Position numbers and translations under genes: made by a program
Part shown: in pieces, positions 44,076 through 61,327 of the stretch
How the letters are laid out: the number at the start of each line of letters is the position of its first letter
How positions within the stretch are numbered: position 1 is the stretch's first letter
Source: Perca fluviatilis
Taxonomy: Eukaryota > Chordata > Actinopteri > Perciformes > Percidae
Direction of reading: 5' to 3'
NCBI RefSeq assembly: GCF_010015445.1
Contig: NC_053114.1
Location: 27,237,579 to 27,301,578, forward strand
Length of the DNA: 64,000 bases
The notes under the pieces: generated by a model
The model's input: the letters and a program-made list of their open reading frames with translations, nothing else
Told to the model about the DNA's origin: nothing
Databases searched by the model: none

Positions 44076-47000
44076 ATGGTAAATCCTTGTTGCCAAACCG
44101 AAGTTGGAGTTAACATTAGCTTCACTGCTACAAACAGAGCAGCTAGCTAAGTTACCACAATGTTAACGCAGCACTTGTTCCTGCTCACCTGTTTAGATTA
44201 TTAAATGGTTTCTTATGTATCTTTTTCACTGGGACAGAGTCGTAAGTGGACGTACAGCCAGCAGCAGAGGTTAATGTCTCAGCGCCAGAACCAGGAGCAG
44301 CTCAGGCAGCAGGAGGCCCGGCGTGTGGACCGAGAACGGCAGCTGCAGGCCGGTGTGCGGGACGAGGAGAACTCTGAGAAGAGGAGATACCTGCGACAGG
44401 TGCAGGACGAACTCAAGGAGAGGCAAATGGAGAGCGCTCTGCTGAAGGTACTGTATGTTATTCTGTTGTGCAGATAATGTTAGACAGTTAACAAGTTGCT
44501 AGTCTCAATTATGTTTTTTTTTTTTAGAAAAAGTTCTTGCCACCCACCTCCAGCAGCAAACTGTGTTCCAGACCTTCCCATCTCCATTTCTTGTCTAAGA
44601 GCAGAACAAACACTTGTGACCATTGGGCCTAAAACATCAACAAAAAAAACACGGATTAGCTTTGTTGTCATACTATACAGGATTGCACAGTAAAGTTTAT
44701 TTGCAGCCCAGTTCATGCCAGACAGACATTGTATAAATAAGACTATATAAAATATACAGTAAAATATAAACAAATGTAGAATTAAAAACACTTCAGTAAT
44801 AGTAGCTTTGAAGAAAAAATATATAGCAATGTGTATATGCACACTGTACAATATGACTGAACAACTGTAGTGCAAAGAAGTGAGGTAGTAGTGGAGATGG
44901 TGTCAGGTTTTCCTTGAATCTTCTACTGTACTGTTATGACCACATTAAAGAGGTCATACAGTTATTATGAGGACATTTAATATAATTGTTAAATAGACTT
45001 CCTTGCACTTATTTTAAGGTTCAATTCCAGAACATTTTCAGATACAGATACAGAAAACTTTCTTAATCCCCCAAGGGGCAATTCGTTTTACAGTCTATCC
45101 CATCCATGTGTTCATCACTGTGTACTGAACTTTTTGTTTGTTTGTTCTACAGTGATGCATCCTTTTCTAGTGACAATGAATGTTTCTTTTACTGTAGAGT
45201 AGAACTTGATCTGATAATCAGACTGAACTGCCCTTTAATTTCTGCTGAAAAAAAATCACAAATGTGGATTCCAATTCAGATGTTTCAAACAGGTGAAAAC
45301 ATGTAAGAATTTTTCGTTTTTAAAGCAACCTCATTTTGTGGTTAACATGGAGAAATTGAGAGGAAATGGACAATAGTCTACATTTATTAATAGTTAATTT
45401 CTGTTTTATTGGCAATTGCCAAAACCACAGCCAAATTTGAAAAGCAGTGCTTTACACAACACAACAATAAACTGTATCATCAAGATATTACTTGTAATTT
45501 ACCTAAACTAAGATGCAGATCATTATAATTAAACTTGACTTGCAGGCAAAGGAGGAGAAAATAAACCGAGAAAAGCAACTTGAACAAGAGGAGAGAATGG
45601 CTAAAGAGCTGGCCCGCATCAACTATGAGACACAAAGGGAAGAGAAAATGAGGCAGTGTATTAAAGAGAACAGGTATGCACACTTACTGCATTATCATGT
45701 CTGCTTTGGTCTCTTCATTACTATTCTTCATAATTTCTTTTAACTCTATATAAATACCAAGATTATGTAAATTGGGGGACCAAACAGAAATGCCCAATAT
45801 TTCACAGTGATAAGGCCGCTGGCGAAATTACTCTGAGATTATGGAAAAATACATCACCCCCGGATATTAGAAAGTGGATGGAATTTATGTTAGAAATAGT
45901 ATAGCATGAACACGTTAGCTAGGATCAATAATGATGATGGGAATTTTAAGAGGGCATGGGACAGTTTTTTTAGCTTATAGCACCTCTGGGACAAGGTAAT
46001 GCCTTGGTTGTACTGTTATAACTGGTAGATGTTTATGTATCATAAGCCTTTGTACATAGTGTAAGGATATTGTTTGTTTATGTATACCTACAGTAAGTGA
46101 ATAAAAACTGCAATGACAAAAAGTCTATTTAAATATTTTTCAGCATTGAGCTTCGAGAGCTGGAGTCAAAGCTGAAGTCTGCATATGTGAATAAGGAAAG
46201 AGCTGCACAGATCGCTGAGCAGGAAGCTATGAGGTTTGACACAATGGTGAGCACCGTCCTCGTTAATTTCAATAATTTACCAAAAAACAAATCTGAACCG
46301 CTTGTGGTGAAAGATGGAGTCTGTTCCTCAAAATATTGTACTTTAAATAACTGGATGCTTTTCTTTGCATATTAGCCACCAGGCAGTAATCCATTGTTAT
46401 TAAATATAGAAAATGCAGTTAGGGACTATTCATTTTGTACAGTTTGTTGAGAAAAGGTTTGATTAGCTTATTATGCATCAGGGCCCATATTTATCAAAGT
46501 AGTTAAAATTATACTTCGGGTCAGTTTAGTAAAAAGATTCTTATTCCTCCTAGCTCCTTAACTTTACACAATTCTAAATACACGCTATTTCCTACAGGCT
46601 ATATACTGTGTGTATGTTTTTTTTCTTCTGACATTAGCGTGAGGAGGCGGACTTAGCACGCAAGATGAAGAGCGAACATGAGCGAGCAGCCGTTGAGAAG
46701 CAGAAGCTGGAGCAGAAACGCCACGAGGAGCTGGCGCAGTATCAGAGACAGCTGGAGCAGCAACTCCTGGAGAGAGAGCGCAAGAGACAAGAGGCATACG
46801 AGGAGTTCCTCAAAGAGAAGCTCATGGTTGATGAGATTGTCAGGAAGATTTACGAGGAGGATCAGATGTGAGTCCTTCGCTTTCCAAATTCTTAAAAGTC
46901 TTTAACAGGAATGCACAATGCATACCGGTACTTTTTTTTTTTTTTGGATAAACACAGCAGTCAAAGGGTAAAATATTAGTGTGAGAAAAAAATTTATTTA

Positions 47001-47204
47001 TATTGGGCATGCTTATACTGATCTGTTGAATTTAAGAAAGTAGATATGTTCAGTCAAATCATTTAATATCCATGGAACTGCGAAATTGCCTTTGCATTCA
47101 ATTGAAATGTTTTTAATTCACTGGTTCACTGCTGCATAAATAAAGTGGCTACTAGCATCTGTTTCTTTCCCAAAAAAAAAAACATTAATGCTGGATTTAT
47201 AAAA

Positions 47205-47256
<52 letters not shown>

Positions 47257-48836
47257 GTATATATATGTATATATATGTATGTGTGTTTATGTGTATGTGT
47301 ATGTGTGTGTGTGTGTGTGTTTTTTCCTTGAAGGGAGAGACAGCTGAAACTGGAGAAGGTCAGAGCCACTCAGCAGCACATTGAAGAATTCAAGAAACAG
47401 CAGGCCGAGTGGAGACGCATGGAGCAAGAAAAGATGGAGGCCGAGAACAAACGCATCATGGAGTTTGCCAGCCATCAGGAGCACCTGCAGGAGAACAGAA
47501 TGGCTAAGATCAAAGAGAGAGAAGAAGCAAAGGAACATCTTCATAAAATAGTTGGGACAACTTTTTTTTTTTTTTTTATGCCGCATATTTTTATCTGTTC
47601 GTTTAGTAGCACGTGGCTGTATTTGGCACCAAGAATCACACCTCTCTGTTCTCCTCTAGCTGTCTGAGAAGATCGAAGAGGAGAGGCAGCAGCGTGAAGA
47701 GATGGAGCGAGTCCGTGAGGAACTTTATTTAGAAGAACAAGAAGAGGCTAACAGGCAAAGAGACCTTGTAAGTATCATTGCTTTACTGTCTCACCTTTTT
47801 AAGCATCCATGCTCAGCCAATCTATTTTCTAATAATAGGGGTGCAAGTAATGATTACAAGTAGTAACTATCGATTCAAATTTTTATATTTATAAAACTGT
47901 TTAAAAAAAAAAAAAAAGACCATTATGAGACAAGAGACCTACATGGACTCCTGATTGCTCCGGGGCTTGAATTTATAAGCGCAAATGAATGATCTTAATG
48001 TAATTTTTTTAACTTCCATCTAACAGGAAGAGATGGAGAAGAAAATCAGACAGAGGCTGATGTTGCAGCAGACCTGCCAGCAGCAGATGGCTTTCAAAGA
48101 GATGCGGAGGCAGGCAGAGAAAGAGGAGGAGGAGGCCTTCAGGAAAATGATGATGGCTAAGTTTGCCGAGGACGATCGGTTGGAGCAGATGAACGCTCAG
48201 AAACGACGCATGAAGCAACTTGAGCACAAGCGCGAGGTGGAGAAACTGATCGAGGACAGAAGACGGCAGCATGAGGCTGACATGGTACGAACCACTGTGC
48301 ATAATTACATCAAGAATAAGGGGATGCTGTTGTAGTGTACGGGGGGGGGGGGGGTTAATGCTAAGACATTCTACCGCAGAAAGTGAAAGATTTATCTGAG
48401 GAACATAAGCGAAACACATTGTAAATATTACACTGTGCATCTTTGATTGTAATATCAGTTTTGAATGACCTGCTTTGAAAATAACATTGGTCTCTCTCTT
48501 CAAGGAACTGGAGGCTCAAGAGCGAGCGATTGAGCAGGAGAGGGAGGCGCTGCGTCGGCAGATAATTGAAGAGGAGAGGCAGCGACTTCTTAAACGCCAT
48601 GCAACAAAACTCCTTGGATACCTACCAAAGGTATGATGCAGTGTATGAATCATAAATCATGTTCCACAGGTCTGTATCTTCTGTAAATCAAACACGTGTA
48701 TGACCATGAGCGTATTTATTCTCAGGGCTTGCTCCGTGAAGACGACCTGGAGCACTTTGATGAAGACTTCAGAAAAAACTTTAAAACACGTCAGGCAGAT
48801 ATCTTTTCTGACGACGGCTGGGAAGGCGATGATTAA
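44076..48836 (+). CDS. mns1: Meiosis-specific nuclear structural protein 1
   Basis: MNS1 is a coiled-coil protein needed for sperm flagella and motile cilia and is reported as a microtubule inner protein of axonemal doublets. Exons are 44,076-44,078 (ATG only); 44,238-44,447; 45,546-45,673; 46,144-46,246; 46,638-46,867; 47,334-47,550; 47,660-47,767; 48,027-48,284; 48,505-48,630; 48,726-48,836. Phases agree (1,494 bases, 497 aa; human about 495). Nearly the whole protein is Glu/Lys/Arg/Gln-rich coiled coil. Hallmarks are IELRELESKLKSAYVNKERA, LMVDEIVRKIYEEDQM, KMMMAKFAEDDRLEQMNAQK and KLLGYLPKGLL near the C-terminus. The first exon contributes only the start codon. The donor at 47,551 (ATA/GTTGGG) is weak but is the only one that keeps frame. 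The gene faces tex9 tail to tail. Confidence 0.95.
44480..45545. other. mns1 intron with a dispersed-repeat tail
   Basis: Near 45,060-45,090 the phrase TTAATCCCCCAAGGGGCAAT resembles a motif common at the ends of fish retroelements. No coding sequence other than the mns1 exons was recognised. Confidence 0.4.
45786..46125 (+). mobile_element. L1 ORF2 3'-end fragment in an mns1 intron
   Basis: The frame reads LTLWKNTSPPDIRKWMEFML with stops after it, like the C-terminal end of fish L1 ORF2. An A-rich tail with AATAAA follows near 46,100. Strongly decayed; edges approximate. Confidence 0.5.
47213..47320. repeat. (TA)n/(TG)n compound microsatellite
   Basis: TA repeats grade into TATG and then TG repeats and end only about 14 bp before the mns1 exon at 47,334. 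The polypyrimidine tract and acceptor are squeezed into the gap. Confidence 0.95.
48341..48354. repeat. G14 homopolymer
   Basis: Fourteen consecutive G on the plus strand, 57 bp after an mns1 donor, within the intron. Confidence 0.95.
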
Positions 48837-48986
48837 ATCTTTGAATCTGAACTTGCACGCTACGTCACCTGATGGCAGTTTAAGGTTACAGTGAGCTAAG
48901 TCGCAATTCAAAGTTCTTAATTTCTCAGTATTTATGATAGCACTTGTTTAGCATTCAGAAACAACAAAATCATTTTAGGACATGTT

Positions 48987-48992
48987 TTTATT
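48987..48992 (-). terminator. tex9: Candidate tex9 polyadenylation signal
   Basis: TTTATT on the plus strand is AATAAA on the minus strand, 150 bp beyond the tex9 stop. The mns1 side has ATTAAA at 49,020-49,025, so the two 3'UTRs may overlap by a few dozen bases. Confidence 0.5.
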
Positions 48993-49141
48993 CATTAGGA
49001 TTTTGTTGACAGGATCTTAATTAAAATCATTCCAGAAAAGATGTGAGGTTGTCTGGTGGCTAAATGTGATCATAATTGGGAGACAAATCTCTAAATTCCC
49101 TCTGAATTCAAAGTCTTCTATATATGTGAACCTCTCCGTGT

Positions 49142-55057
<5,916 letters not shown>

Positions 55058-55096
55058 TGTGACATAGAAACAGCACAGAAAGAAGACGCGGCTCTG

Positions 55097-55109
55097 GTTG
55101 CATAGCAAC
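55097..55109. promoter_or_regulatory. tex9: X-box-like RFX site at the tex9 start
   Basis: GTTGCATAGCAAC consists of the two X-box half-sites GTTGC and GCAAC separated by three bases, 40 bp upstream of the tex9 ATG on the minus strand. RFX factors activate ciliary genes through such sites. Confidence 0.6.
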
Positions 55110-55425
55110 TACTTCTTGTTTAGTAGTGTGTACGGTAGCCCTTTATGGACATCTAAAGGCGAACATTCAACAAAAGTACAACAAAAGTAGTAGTACTAAA
55201 AGTGACACAGAAGTGTCTAATGCTTTTTTTCCCCTTAATACAAAGGAGTATGTTAAATAATTTAATAACACAAGTTATTTACTTAAATAGTTAACACAAA
55301 GCACTATGTAATGGGCTGAAATACTGGCTTTATGGAATTGGTATTTGCCTTAATAAAACCTTCAGTTTAAAGTTAAAAAGAGAAATGAAGTCTCAAGCCC
55401 AAGCAGAGATACCTGAAGACAACAT
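55110..55425. other. Spacer upstream of tex9, nothing recognised
   Basis: AT-rich sequence with no coding frame or recognisable repeat. Confidence 0.4.
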
Positions 55426-55429
55426 CAGG

Positions 55430-55790
55430 GTTGTTTTTTCTCAGACTTGACAAAGCTCCCTCCAGACTGAGGTCAACTGGTTCATCTGGTCCATTTATAT
55501 TCTTCAGCACAGGGTTGAAGAACAAAATGCAAGTTGAAAAAAACAGAACCAAACTATTTTATTTATTTTATTATGGTGGAGTCTTACAGCCTAAGAAGCT
55601 GCTTTTTAGCCATGTACCACTGTGGATACTTCTGTATCACTTGCCAGACGGCAGCAGGGTGAACAGGCTGTACCTGGTGGGCTGTTGTCTTTTTTTTTTT
55701 TTACTTTGGGCTCTGCGCAGGCATCTCGCAGATATCACTGATGCACGGTAGATGGGTACCAATGATTTACTGGGCGGTTTTAATCATCAC
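55430..55790 (-). mobile_element. LINE ORF2 C-terminal fragment (L2-like)
   Basis: On the minus strand the sequence resembles the end of fish L2-type ORF2, with pieces such as IIGTHLPCISDICE and HPAAVWQVIQKYP after frameshifts. The plus-strand phrase GCAGCAGGGTGAACAGGCTG is one I recall from many teleost copies. Decayed and incomplete. Confidence 0.55.
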
Positions 55791-55799
55791 TAACCTGTA

Positions 55800-56680
55800 A
55801 TAAGTGAATAAATGAATGATAAATACAAAAAACACAACCTCAGACCGTCCCATCACGTACCTCTGAGACATACGATATAGCCCAAAACTCAGACACACAC
55901 ACTCAGTCAGACATACACACTTTCACTAACTAATCATAAGCCTGATGCAATAAAAAAAAAATTCTGTTTGCTTTTAACTGTAGAAACAGATGTGACTGAT
56001 GTCTCCAGGCCTTGGGCCAAAACAGATTGCAGTTCTAAACCAAATATTTTTTTCAAAACACTACACACAATTGTCTACATTTAGCATGATCTTCTTAAAT
56101 AAAATCTCTTGTGTTCACATGCAACACACTGCCGCTAAATGCTAAGCTTAAATGTACTAGCCACTCTGACGCATCAGAGCTTTAGCAATAAAAGGGTCAC
56201 AGGTGAGCTCTTGCATTTTGGCCAACATAGGAGAGAAAGTGGCAAGAGGAGTGCAAGTACAGTAATAGGGGTAGGATGAGAAAGAGGAAGAGCCAGACCA
56301 TAATGAGCCATAATCTCTGATGAGATTGGGGCCACTTTGATCTAACAATGAGGGAGGCTGGGCAGAGAGCACAACCAAACACAAACAGGTTCACTGTAAC
56401 ATCTATGACCGCAATCCCCAGACGTATACCACTTCTGCAAGCTATGGAAGATGTACTTGCAGATATAGATGTAGAGGCTTTTCAGGGCTGGATTCGCTAG
56501 GCAAAACTCCCACTGTTGCTTGACCAGGGAGAACATAGCGTGTGAAGAGGTGCTGTGGTCAGATAAAACACTAGACAGGATGCCTATTTATTTTGTCTGT
56601 ATGTAGAACACCTTAAACATCCAACTTTGTGTTTGTGTACAGTATTCTGTCATATTCATCTGAAAAGTAACTGATATCTA
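55800..56680. other. Spacer, no gene recognised
   Basis: Overlapping minus-strand frames at 56,157-56,536 show no family resemblance. No repeat class was identified. Confidence 0.35.
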
Positions 56681-56986
56681 CACCTAATAAATGTAGTGGA
56701 GTAGTAGAAGTAAAGTAAAAGTGGCTCAACATTTTTACTTAAGAACAGTACTTGTAATATGTTGGCCACTTAGTTAATTTCTACCACTGGTAGTCATCTG
56801 GTAGTAAAGCCTGCATTATATCAGTGGATATTGTGCTTTAGTGGTTTATATTCCCAAATAAAGGTACATTTTATCAAATTACCACAAACCATCCTCAAAT
56901 TGTCAAGATGGGGCTTTTGGGGGGCACAGTTGCCTGCATTGACCTGTTGGTAATCCAGCCAACAGGTAATCCATAAAAATGCATAT

Positions 56987-57021
<35 letters not shown>

Positions 57022-57540
57022 CTAACTTATAAATAAATAATAACCTGCTTAGATATAAGTTTGTCTTATTGCTGGGTCAATGTTAGCAACATGCAGTGGT
57101 GTATTCAGTAGATAATTTACTTAAGTAAAAGTACAAATACCACACTGTAAAAATATTCAGTTACAAGTTAAAGTCCTGCATTGAAAATGTTATATAAAAT
57201 TATGTAAGCATTATCAGTAAAATGCAGGCTACTTAAAATAATCAAAGTAAAAGTAGGCCTACTCAGTGCAGAAAATCCTCACATTTTAGAAACTGGAAAC
57301 GATCCAAACAGTTACTGTCAATCATTTAAGTGTTTAATCGGCTAATCTTTTCAGATGTACTTTTAGGCCGATATATTGTTGATAGTTTGACTTATAATAA
57401 AACATCGTATTTTATGAATTAGCCTACATATTTTTTGTGTGCAAAACTCACAATTAAGTAACTAAAGCTGTCAGATAAATGTAGTGGAGTAAAAAGTACA
57501 TTTCTCTCTGAAATGTAGTGGAATAGAAGTAGAAAAACCA
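56680..57540. repeat. Dispersed AAGTA-type fish repeats and an (ATA)n microsatellite
   Basis: Several blocks (about 56,690-56,760, 57,085-57,260, 57,480-57,540) contain strings such as TTACTTAAGTAAAAGTACAA, typical of a very common teleost repeat. An (ATA)n run occupies about 56,988-57,020. Confidence 0.5.
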
Positions 57541-58045
57541 AACTCTGGCCAGGCCAATCACATCGTGTATAGAGTCTGTGGGCGGGGCTTATGTCTGCTG
57601 CTGCTGAGAACAGCGGTCTTCTGGAAGACTTGGAGTTAAGCTTTTCTTTGAGAAAAGAACAAAGAACTACACTGAAATCATTCTTAAAAAAGGAAGATGT
57701 GTTCGGAGTTTTGCCGACCAGATAGATAGAGCAAAAGTTTAATCTATCAACTAGCTTCGCTACCTTGTTAGTTGCTCTGCCTGGTTGTAGCGCTATCCTA
57801 TTACGTGCTGAGGGAATTTGAAAGATAACTGTTTATCCCGCCCCTCGCATTGAGCCCTGTCAATGGTGAGTTCCCAGACCCAACATCTTGATGTGGGTCA
57901 GGCTTGTCAGGCTAGAGTAGATGTAGAAAGTGGCATGAAAAGAAAAGACTCAAGTACCTCAAATTTGTACTTAAGTACAGTACTTGAGTAAATGTGGCCT
58001 ACTTACTTATGTAAATGTCCTTAGTTACATTCCACTATTATATAG
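57540..58045. repeat. Dispersed repeats upstream of rfx7
   Basis: The block 57,540-57,915 contains GGGTCTGGGAACTCACCATT in reverse complement, a phrase I recall from repeated teleost elements. The following 57,940-58,040 is another AAGTACTTGAGTAAATG-type copy. Confidence 0.4.
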
Positions 58046-58161
58046 GCCTATATAAATAATGATATCCATACTTAAATTCACATTTATACAGCTTCTCTAT
58101 TCATACTCGTGCTCAGTAACGTCTTCTGCTTGCATGTTGTTTTTCATGTTGGGGGTCTTGG

Positions 58162-58171
58162 TGCGCATGCG
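58162..58171. promoter_or_regulatory. rfx7: NRF1-like site upstream of rfx7
   Basis: TGCGCATGCG matches the NRF1 core, about 400 bp ahead of the rfx7 start in a CpG-richer stretch that is a plausible promoter. Confidence 0.45.
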
Positions 58172-58411
58172 TTTGCCCAACAGCTACTACTCACGATGCA
58201 CATGCAGAGAAATCCCATAACGTGAGGGGCACATACGGAGGGGCACACGCAGCCAGCACAACGGAGGACTAGCTAGTTGTTTTGCAACTGTCCGTGTACT
58301 GTTTACACGCGCCTTTATTTATATCCATGCATCAAGTCGTGTTTGACAGCGACACGTAGTTTTGTTGCACACCGTCTTTAATTCACCAAGTGTTGGGACT
58401 TGAAGCGAGCG

Positions 58412-58501
58412 ATGTCGGAGGAGGACTGGGTGGCAACAAAAACAACAGGGCGCGCTGCTGTCCCGTTAGCATCGCAACGATCTCCGGTCCACGTTGTTTA
58501 A
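58412..58501 (+). other. rfx7: Upstream open reading frame in the rfx7 leader
   Basis: An ATG in good context (GCGATGT) opens a 29-codon frame (MSEEDWVATKTTG...) that ends 64 bases before the rfx7 start, in a different frame. If transcription starts upstream of it, it could reduce rfx7 translation. Confidence 0.4.
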
Positions 58502-58565
58502 CCCGAGTACACCCGTCCACGCCTCCTGTTCAATCCAGTCGAGACTCGTCTCGAGGCCCACGGTG

Positions 58566-58690
58566 ATGGCCGAGGAGGACCCCCAGCAGCAGCAGCCGGA
58601 CCGCGGGGCTAGGAGCCTGCCCGGCCTGCTCACCGGGCTGCAGAGCGCTGAGGCCAGCGCTCTGCAGCTCAGGATCAAGAACTCCATCTG
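58566..58690 (+). CDS. rfx7: Regulatory factor X7, first coding exon only
   Basis: RFX7 is a nuclear winged-helix transcription factor that binds X-boxes. The exon encodes MAEEDPQQQQPDRGAR..., then SLPGLLTGLQ and AEASALQLRIKNSI, and ends with TG before a GTGAGG donor, so the next base should complete a cysteine. Human RFX7 as I recall it starts MAEEQQQ with a proline/glutamine stretch and then EASALQHKIKNSIC, so both sequence and junction agree. The DNA-binding domain lies in later exons outside the window. An in-frame ATG 72 bases earlier (58,494) is possible, but the conserved start is at 58,566. Neighbouring tex9 supports the identity. Confidence 0.93.
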
Positions 58691-60037
58691 GTGAGGAGGT
58701 GTTCACGTGCTACTGTGCATACTTTGATGCTTGAAGGGAATAGAAGTTGATCAAATATCAAATTTAAACGGGAGTTTTTTCATTGTTCTTGTTCATAAAG
58801 TCAGTACCCAGAGGTGGAAGTAGTGTTCACACCCTTTAATTCAGTTAAAGTAGCAATACCACAATGTACTTCATTCCAAGAAGTAGTACTGCATGCAAAA
58901 TGTTGTAGAAGTACATACATATAATCAGCAAGATGTACTAGCATAAAAAGTAAACAGTACTCAATTAGCAGACAATTAATTAATACAATTAATACTCACA
59001 AGCCCCCCTTGTGAGTATTATTACATATTATATGATTATACTGGATTACTGATGCAATAATATGTAAGTTGCATAGCCTACTGTTATTGTTGCTGAAGGT
59101 GGAGCCAGGTTTATTGTTAATTGTCTATTGTTAATCTACAACAATGCATCATATTTTATGAGCCGATCATATGTATTATATGTAAAATATGAATCTGCAA
59201 AGTAACTGTTAAATAAAAGTGTGAGTGCATTAAATGGAAGTACTCACAGTACAAGTACCACATACAGTACAGTACTACAGTAAATGTACTTAGTCACATT
59301 TCACTGCCGTCAGTGGGCAATGGGCATGTTAAGCTTTTGTTTAAGTGCGTCCAGGTGAGTTTTTGATTTCTGAAAGCTGAACTGCAGTTTTATGGAACTA
59401 TGTCTGATTTATATTGTTGGACAGAGTTGTCCTTTAACTGTGACCAGTAGCTGCTTGTAGGTGTCTGTTCCAGGATTGTTTGGGCTGGTTGTGAAGGCTG
59501 ACCGTCTAAACTCTAAAGATTGTCATGGGATCAATAAGTACCCATATGTTTTAGGGTCAGGTGTGGAATGTAACTACTCAGGTATAGTACAATGTTGAGG
59601 TACTGGTACTTAACTTCTTAGCTTCTTTACAGCTACTCAAACCACACCTCGCCAGAAAACCTTGTACTTTTTACTACAGTGACTACACTTATTTGACAGC
59701 TATAGTCACCAGTTAGTCTGCAGATAAATATTTTACATATAAAACATGATCAGCTTATAAAACATGATGATGTATCGATATACATTAAACTACCCAACAT
59801 TGTATTTAGTAGTTGCAATGAGCTCAACCTCAACATAAAATGCTGCTTACACTTTAATGCACCAGTAATAATTATCTCTGACTTTTGCAGGACTTTTACT
59901 TGTAATCGAGTATTGCTATTTTTTCTTAAGTAAAGGCAACATGGCGGTAGATCACCCTTTCCTTCACCTCACACCCGCCTCCTCATCTCCTGCTTATTTA
60001 CTGGTCAGTTGAAGGTGTTGTCGCAATAGTAGCCATC
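58691..60037 (+). other. rfx7: rfx7 intron 1, proximal part with AAGTA-type repeats
   Basis: No coding sequence was seen. Blocks at about 58,810-59,310 and 59,560-59,945 contain phrases such as AGTACTACAGTAAATGTACT typical of a common teleost dispersed repeat. Confidence 0.5.
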
Positions 60038-60423
60038 TACACTCACCTAAAGGATTATTAGGAACACCTGTTAAATTTCACGTTAATTAAATGATCTAGT
60101 CAACCAATCACATGGCAACTGCTTCAATGCATTTAGGGGTGTGGTCCAGGTCTAGACAATCTCCTGAACTCCAAACTGAATGTCAGAATGGGAAAGAAAA
60201 GTGATCTAATCCACTATGAGCATGGCATGGTTGTTGGTGACAGACGGGCTGGTCTGAGTATTTCCCAATCTGCTCAGTTTCTGGGATTTTCACACACAAC
60301 CATTTCTAGGGTTTACAAAGAATGGTCTGAAAAAGGAAAAACATCCAGTATGCTGCAGTCCTGGGGGTGAAAATGCCTTGTTGATGCTAGAGGTCAGAGG
60401 AGAATGGGCCGTCTGATTCCAGC

Positions 60424-60535
60424 TAGAGCTGGGCAATATTGCGATATTGCCCTGCAATATCGCAGCAATATCGATATCGAGGTATTTGGTCAACAATATC
60501 GTGATATTAGATTTTTTCCATATCGCCCAGCTCTA
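60424..60535. mobile_element. hAT MITE 1 inside the Tc1, 112 bp
   Basis: Ends TAGAGCTGGGCAATAT and ATATCGCCCAGCTCTA are inverted repeats. Exact target duplication ATTCCAGC lies at 60,416-60,423 and 60,536-60,543. Confidence 0.93.
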
Positions 60536-60554
60536 ATTCCAGCTGATAGAAGAT

Positions 60555-61327
60555 TAGGGTTGGGTACCGAAACTCGGTGCCAATAGGGAACTGGTGCCGA
60601 CGTAAACGGTAGTAACGAGACCGAATAAGAACGAAAGTTTCGGTGCCTCATTTCGGTGCTTGACTTTACACTAAACCTGACAGCATGTAACGTTAGCCTA
60701 CCTTTAGCTAGCAGCTGGATTAAACACCGGTAAAATGCTGACAGCTAACGTTAAACAGTGTAAAGTGTGACTGTATTTCACTGTGGAGGACTTCAACAGC
60801 GGGATGTAACAGTCTGCAATGCAGCGCAGCAGCAGCTGCCGTTGTCGCAATTCTTAGATATACAATATGTTTATATGGTCGGAATTAAACAACACAGACG
60901 GTGCTTTCACTTGCAGCTGCCGTTGTCGGAATTAAACAACACAGACGGTGCGTTCACTTGCAGCTGCCGTTGTCGGAATTAAACAACACAGACGGTGCAT
61001 TCACTTAAAACAGGTAGCCTCGTGGTGCATTCACAGTAATTGTAAAATACCCTTTTCCCATCTGGGGTTCAACAGCAATTTACTGGTGAAATTATTGTTT
61101 TTGTTATAGTTATTACATTATTATTAAATCTTTAATTTTGACCATGGCCTTAGCAATAAACAAGTTACTGACTGTTGTTTACTACCCTTATTTATTTTTC
61201 TTCTTCTTTTTTTTTTTTTAACTTTATTGAAAAGTACCGGTTCAGGCACCGTTTAGGCACCGGCACCGTTTTAAAAGTATCGATTTAGCACCGGAATCGA
61301 AAACAAACCAAACGATACCCAACCCTA
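60555..61327. mobile_element. hAT element 2 inside the Tc1, 773 bp, non-autonomous
   Basis: Ends TAGGGTTGGGTACCG and CGATACCCAACCCTA are inverted repeats with one mismatch. Exact target duplication TAGAAGAT lies at 60,547-60,554 and 61,328-61,335. No transposase is present; a 47-bp tandem repeat lies in the middle. Confidence 0.93.
60833..61007. repeat. 47-bp tandem repeat, three units, inside hAT element 2
   Basis: Units start CAGCTGCCGTTGTCG at 60,833, 60,914 and 60,961. The first unit carries an extra 34 bases; the others are nearly identical. Confidence 0.9.

Noticed and set aside
47118..47384. Open frames rich in Ile-Tyr and Cys-Val
   Set aside because: They read the TA/TG microsatellite in the mns1 intron.
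48009..48503. Minus-strand 164-codon frame
   Set aside because: It is antisense to the mns1 exon at 48,027-48,284; the Glu/Lys codons give Leu/Phe-rich antisense translations.
56157..56536. Overlapping minus-strand frames of 64-75 codons
   Set aside because: No conserved motif, splice site or neighbouring exon supports them.
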